A stretch of 64,000 nucleotides of DNA from Laccaria trichodermophora (Eukaryota; Basidiomycota; Agaricomycetes; Agaricales; Hydnangiaceae): contig JACTVC010000015.1 in NCBI GenBank assembly GCA_018417955.1, forward strand, positions 149,862 through 213,861, in the 5' to 3' direction. The notes beneath the pieces are model-generated. The model saw only the letters and a list, made by a program, of their open reading frames with translations. It was not told the origin of the DNA and ran no database searches. Below are positions 59,111 to 64,000 of the stretch, piece by piece. Numbering within the stretch: the stretch's first letter is position 1; every line of letters starts with the position of its first letter. A program made the translations under genes and the position numbers.

Positions 59111-59447
59111 CTTTCGTGGGGTGTTGTTGGGGAGTTGGCGAATGTGCGGTAAATTCGGGGTTTGGCCAAGAGTTCGACGAAAACTCTCAGTGATTATAAC
59201 TCGTGTAATGGACCATGAGGCAAGGGTTCAGTGGCACAAACGAAGTGATGGAGAACAGTGGCAGGTTCATCACGCGGCGGGATTGCCAATCTGGGGCAAG
59301 CCGCTCACACGCCGAGTGACAACGGAGTGATCATCGATCTCTCAAATTTCAAATTCGGTCAATGTAAAAGTTTCTTATCTATTGCAGCTTCGGTACATCG
59401 CCGCATTACGCATGGTCATTCAAAGCGTCAGATTAAGTATTTCGACT

Positions 59448-60919
59448 TCAAACAAGACTCTCATTCGTGTCTAACGCCTCTTCGCCACTAGACGTTGAGA
59501 CTGACAACCCCTTCGTACCTAGCGGTTTATCTTCCTTCGACATTGGTCTCGTCCCCACGAGGCAGAGATTGCCACAAGTGTAACGGAGCCCTGGCTCATT
59601 TCCAAACACGGCGGGAAGGTATGCGGATTCGATGCAAGAGAACTTCGTAAGTGGTGTGATCCACAGTATCTTGGTTGAGTCAAAGCCATGCCAATCCAGA
59701 TTTCCATCAATGTCCTCCTCCTCAGCGTTACAAACCACCCTGCCACCCACCTTTTCCGAGACTAAATCGACCACGAGATTTTCTTTGATCGCCCAATTCG
59801 GGAAATTTTCAAGGTCTCTCAACATGACCTGAATGGGAGTTCTGAAGGAACGGCCTGCTTTCTCGCGGATCACCTCAACTTCGTATATGACTTTCAGCTG
59901 GGGTCTGAGACCGAGTTGACGCATAACGCGTTCGATTAGGTCGTCATTGCCTTTGAGGACCTCCCTTATCTTTTCGAAACAAGGTCCCCCTGAGGCAATC
60001 GGATACATGAACTCGAGGCCAAAACCGAGATAACCGCCACCTGGCAGTACATCAGGATTTTCACAAAGGGCAGTGAGAGACGCGCTGAGGGCCATTTCGT
60101 CTTCCTTCGTTGACAGATGAGACGGTTCCTGCATGGAGCAGTCCAAAAAAAGGTTATAAGTGAGGGTGACGCGGAAACCTGAAGTGACCATATTGACTTC
60201 GTGCTCGACGTCTTTGTAAAATGCGACGTATGCAATCGAAGGGGTTTCCATAGCGGAAGTTATAGCTGCGGAATCGAAGGTCCACTCTTTGCCCTTGTCA
60301 CGGAGCTGCAGGGCTCCGCCTTCATGAGGGATAGGGAAAACAACAACAAGTGAACCGAACATGTCCTCGCTGCGAGGAGTGTCCTTGTGTGCTTTGAAGA
60401 ACGATCCAGGGCCTGCAGATGTAATTGTAAGTCTTCTATTTCATTAGTGTTCCTAACCAACCTCACCGTAAACGTTCACTTTGCACAACTCGGGTCGAAT
60501 TCTGTCCGGACATCCCGGAAAGAGCTTAGCATAAACGTGATCTAAAATTCCCGTGTTGACAATGTCGAGACGCGTCGAGATTCTCGAGCTATCCATCTCC
60601 CAAGCTTTGCGATCAGTTTCATCTGAAACGTCTTTGTTGTCCAGGCCAAAAGAAGCGCCCTCGCAAGCTCCGACAAGTGTGTGGATTCTAGGATCATTCG
60701 CGTCAGCGAGGTTCACACAATGTGCACTGTCAAAGAAAGAAAAATCAGATCGTCTATCCGCAAGCGGAAGGGGATTAGGGGATCTCACGTTCCGTCGCTA
60801 GAGAGAAAGAAGAGACGTCCAGAGTTGTCAGTCAATGGGTAGGTTCCAGTGCAGAAGGGCTGATCCTTCGAGATAGCGTCGCGCACAGCAGAGAGCTCGG
60901 GGAAAACGTCTGACATCAT
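59448..60919 (-). CDS. 2OG-Fe(II) oxygenase (P4H-like), intact copy 2
   Basis: Exons 60919-60789, 60726-60467 and 60412-59448 sum to 1356 nt (451 residues); there are two adjacent ATGs, and the first gives exon 1 the same 131-nt length as copy 1. The core holds KAHKDTPRSEDMF, GGALQLRDKGKEWTFDSAA, DVEHEV and GFRVTLTYNLF, so all three iron ligands and the 2OG Arg are kept. It differs from copy 1 throughout (for example the whole DADKASVFW region is replaced by NAEEEDIDG), so the pair is not recent. Its exon-1 and exon-2 text (LVGACEGASFGLDNKDVSDE) is closer to the pseudogenes at 10.4-11.8 kb than copy 1's is. Confidence 0.87.
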
Positions 60920-61029
60920 TTTATGGGGAGGCATTGGGGTATACGTTCGTGAGAGGTTTCAAGCCTGATAATCGAAGGCTGTTTATATCAATGAAATACA
61001 CCACGAGGCGGCCATCAACCATGGAGTCA

Positions 61030-61428
61030 CACTTGAGACAGGGCCCAATGTTTGATCTAGGCAAAGGTACCTCCATAATTGTTGACACTCCTAGAATAAT
61101 AGAGCTGTTGTGTATGCCAAAAACATTGATTAACAAAAATTTAAACTGTTGAACAATAAGAACATCAGCCATATTGACAGGCCAATTCCATTATTTTATT
61201 CTTTAACATATTCTTCAGCTGAGTGATGTTGCCATGGCTACCAAGACTATTTCTCAAAGACATTGTTTCAATATGCAAATTAAATGTGGTTGATGTTCTT
61301 ATTGTTCTTCATTTTCTAATTTTGAGAATCAATGTTTTCGGCATGCACATCCACTTCAATATTTTTCAAGTGGCCACAATTAAGGAGGTACATTTGTGCT
61401 GATTATTTATTAGGCCCTGCCTCAAGTG
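61030..61428. mobile_element. CACTA-like MITE, 399 bp
   Basis: Terminal inverted repeats begin CACTTGAG and continue as near matches (CAGGGCC, then GTACCTCC.TAATTGT). Flanking TCA (61027-61029 and 61429-61431) is a 3-bp duplication as used by CACTA elements. The interior has a second inverted repeat (GAACAATAAGAACATCA at about 61,150 and its complement at about 61,290), so the single strand could fold into a long stem. No coding capacity. No empty site is available to confirm the borders, and the TIR could include one more base. Confidence 0.7.
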
Positions 61429-61431
61429 TCA

Positions 61432-63050
61432 TTACCATCTTTGGTACTGCTCCGAGTCATCCCGAAAATTCGTGCGCGCAAGCGGCGCAACGAGGCAACA
61501 ACAATGCAAATCCGGGTACAGGAATCCGGACCTCCTCAACTGCACAAACAAGTCGCAAATGCGCCAATCTTCGAACTGAACCTTCAACCCTCATTTACCA
61601 CGAGGAAGTTCGTGGATGATCAACCCCGCTAGCGCTTGAAAATCACATTCAGAGGGAATAGAACCAACATCGGCTGAATCGACGCAGGCGTGGAAAATTG
61701 CAACGGATTATACAAAAAGGACCTGAGGCCTCCCCGCCACGTTGCGCAACCCCTAGATTGTGCCGAAGCGATGGAGGGAGCTTTGTTAAATCGTGGACTT
61801 TGAGCCTCAATAAGCTCCGCGGCTGTATTCGAGTCAATGAGTCGTAGCCCGGACTGCGTATCCCAGCAAAAAGCTCAGACCTGACAAAAGAAAATAGGAG
61901 GGAAATCCGGGATAGAAAGTAGAAAGCGAAGGACAGGCCTCAACAAAATGACGGCGAAGCGGAATGGGAGCCGGAGGAAACCACGGATATAGCCATAGGA
62001 ATCATATTTGCGCCCAACATCGAGTAACAGACGATGATTTGTGAGTATACGTTGGAACTTTGAAGTTCCATGCATAACTTGAGGTGACGAATTCGCGCCT
62101 AGCAATCGGCTCACCCATTTCGGATAGACAAATAAAGGAGCAAAGGAGTCGACCAGTGAGGGATCGGGCAAACGTAGAGCTACAACCAAGCGAGCGTAAG
62201 ACCTCGCCGATGTATTCATAAGCCAGGGATGGGGCCCTGGGGAAGCAATGGGCACGTATAAATGAGTGTGTTCATCTGCGTAGACCCCAGAAGTAGGCAT
62301 AAGAAGAGCAGAGACAGAAGCGCCATAGAAGGAACAAAACAACGATGTGGAGGTATAGAGAGACGGTTTGCATATGAACGCTCAAGGAGCTACGCGCATT
62401 GACCGTGAAGGAGGCAATTCCATCGCAGTGTGGATTGGAGTGAAGGACAGGTTGACCGGAGAATTGCGTGGCAGACAGTAGTCCGTCAGGTCACCTTGAG
62501 ACGGTTTTTAGAGTAGGAATAAACGTCCAGGCTACAGCTTTAAAATAACAGGTGAGCAAAAGAGACAACGACGACACGAGCTGGTTGAACTCACCCTAGC
62601 CACGCCAATACCGAGATGTAACGTTTCCCCCACTGTATCCGCCATTGGTCTAGTTGTATCGAGTCGAAGCATAGCAGTAGCCGCTGAATCTAAGAAGCCA
62701 CGAGATGGCGACAAAGTAGGAGACATGCTCGTTTGAATGAATAGAACTCTTCATGTGGAAACTGCGTATTCCCAGCCAGCCATGTCGCGCTGAGCCCGAC
62801 ACCCCTGGTACTCGTCGTTTGTTCCGTCCATCGCGTTTCGATTGAGTATCGTTAGGGTTGTTCGTGTAGTTGATGTTGATGTCGCTCGCTTTGTCGACAA
62901 CGGCACGAGGAATACGAGGCACGTGGCGAGATGACGAAGCAACATTGAAACAAGTTCACTCCTCCAACACTCCTCTGATGTTCTCTTCAAACCGGTGAGT
63001 TACCTACAGATCTGATTGTTGCAATTGATGACACTTACTAGGGCCAGAGT
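61432..63050. other. Gene-poor stretch with one unrecognised frame
   Basis: The only frame worth noting is on the minus strand at 61875-62342 (155 codons, with a hydrophobic C-terminal part ending FRFAVILLRPVLRFLLSI). It has no recognisable domain, signal peptide or family, and may be chance. Nothing else is seen. Confidence 0.35.
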
Positions 63051-63055
63051 AGACA

Positions 63056-63795
63056 TGCAAGAAAATATACTTTCAACAAGTGCTGCGTAAGGACCTGAAC
63101 TGCCAGTGGCGGTTGACTGGCGGAAGATTCCTTCGATCAAGTTTAAGTTGGATGGGAATGCGCCCTATTGCCCAAGTCTGTCGCAAAGATGCACACACAT
63201 GCTGTATACTATTCCGCTTACCAACTGCATATGTCCCTCACAAAGTTTCTCTTGCAGATGGAGGGTGGCTATGGGAACGTCAGGAATCAGGATGACTCGG
63301 ATGGGATGTTGTCCACCGTGACTCAGTGTTCTGGAGTCAATTGTCCTGATCCCAACCTCGTCGACGTCAGCTTTTGAAGTTACCTGGAGAATAGCCCACG
63401 GAACCTTGAACGCTGACAAAACGCTGCACTCTGTCGAGGGGAATTTAGCGGTTGGGGCGTTCATCGCACAGACAAGGGCTTTCCGCACAAGGTCGCTTGT
63501 TTTCCTGCATCCGGAACGACACTCTCTACACGACATCTTCGTTGCCATTGATTGGCGACAATGTGGCTTGGGGAAGGTGTGTTTGCTGGATAGCGTAACG
63601 TACTTAGTTGAGAATTTGTATCGATTTGAAAGGTGTGATGCCCATTTCATCGTTGCAAATGATCATTTATATATAATTACAGTCCTGTTCAGCTTGAAGG
63701 GCATATCATCTCCGAAAGCCCGCTGGCTTTCAAGTCTCGACAATAACCGTTCGTCGAACTCAAACTCGTTTCCGGCGCTCGGGTTACACGTATAG
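63056..63795 (+). CDS. Unrecognised coding-like region
   Basis: Plus-strand text VAVDWRKIPSIKFKLDGNAP (63.1 kb), GGYGNVRNQDDSDGM and GVNCPDPNLVDVSF (63.27-63.38 kb), then from about 63,406 GNLAVGAFIAQTRAFRTRSL and HPERHSLHDIFVAIDW look protein-like but lie in different frames; introns could join them, though I could not fix the boundaries. No family is recognised. A 161-codon minus-strand frame overlaps (63165-63650), so strand is not certain. Confidence 0.25.
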
Positions 63796-64000
63796 TCTCT
63801 CCTAGACAGACTTCGATATATGTGAAGTCGTACCTTTGTTCACGATATATGAAGTCTGTTATTTACCACGCCCTCCGAACCGCGTCAGAAAATGCTTATG
63901 TAAAGTGCGGACTTTGAAACCGCGTCGCGTCAATATTGTGTCTTTGCCGTTTGCTCTCGACATGATAACTCATGCACTTCTACTCTAATACACGATCACA

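Noticed and set aside
10416..60919. TET/JBP-type DNA-modifying dioxygenases, which are known to spread with transposons in basidiomycetes
   Set aside because: The motifs (HKD, GGAL, DVEHEV, FRVTLTYN) are those of prolyl-4-hydroxylase-like 2OG-Fe(II) oxygenases, not TET/JBP.

Overview
The window looks like accessory, repeat-rich DNA from a mushroom-forming basidiomycete (Agaricomycetes). The evidence is genes split by many 45-65 nt GT-AG introns, a ribosomal eL8 gene with an intron directly after its ATG, a NACHT-WD40 NLR gene, a MYND/DUF4470 gene, a 2OG-Fe(II) oxygenase family, GH47 mannosidase relics and several DNA-transposon families. Species cannot be named from sequence alone.

Layout. 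From 1 to about 18.2 kb and from about 26.8 to 45.9 kb the DNA is a mosaic of direct duplications. The block at about 3.7-15.85 kb recurs at about 28.35-43.8 kb, nearly identical in long stretches. Each copy carries different transposons, so each supplies the other's empty site: a 2.7-kb element in copy A (6866-9578), and a 733-bp MITE (30089-30821) plus a 5.27-kb element (32233-37502) in copy B. The start of the window (1-3.8 kb) recurs again at 14,488-18.2 kb, and its first 1.3 kb once more at 42,443-43.8 kb. The mosaic holds mostly broken genes: six truncated GH47 alpha-1,2-mannosidase copies, two decayed copies and several fragments of a 2OG-Fe(II) oxygenase, and three copies of an unrecognised membrane-protein-like reading frame.

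Between the duplications (18.2-26.7 kb) lie a hAT-like MITE, a Tc1/mariner helix-turn-helix scrap, one apparently working MYND/DUF4470 gene, a decayed fragment of the cytoplasmic dynein heavy chain tail, and a decayed WD40-like gene.

From 46.7 kb to the end the DNA is more gene-like: a very large NLR (C2-like domain, coiled segment, NACHT, 25 WD40 repeats) on the minus strand interrupted by one in-frame TGA; ribosomal protein eL8 on the plus strand with a 2-nt frameshift; a small secreted double-psi beta-barrel protein; two intact tandem 2OG-Fe(II) oxygenases that are the functional relatives of the pseudogenes at 10-12 and 38-40 kb; a CACTA-like MITE; and a gene-poor tail.

The genes do not form one pathway. 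The coherent story is of a gene-birth-and-decay region: duplication plus transposition beside a fast-evolving NLR and a multicopy oxygenase family. Functions rest on motif recognition and remembered family sequences; no database search was run.
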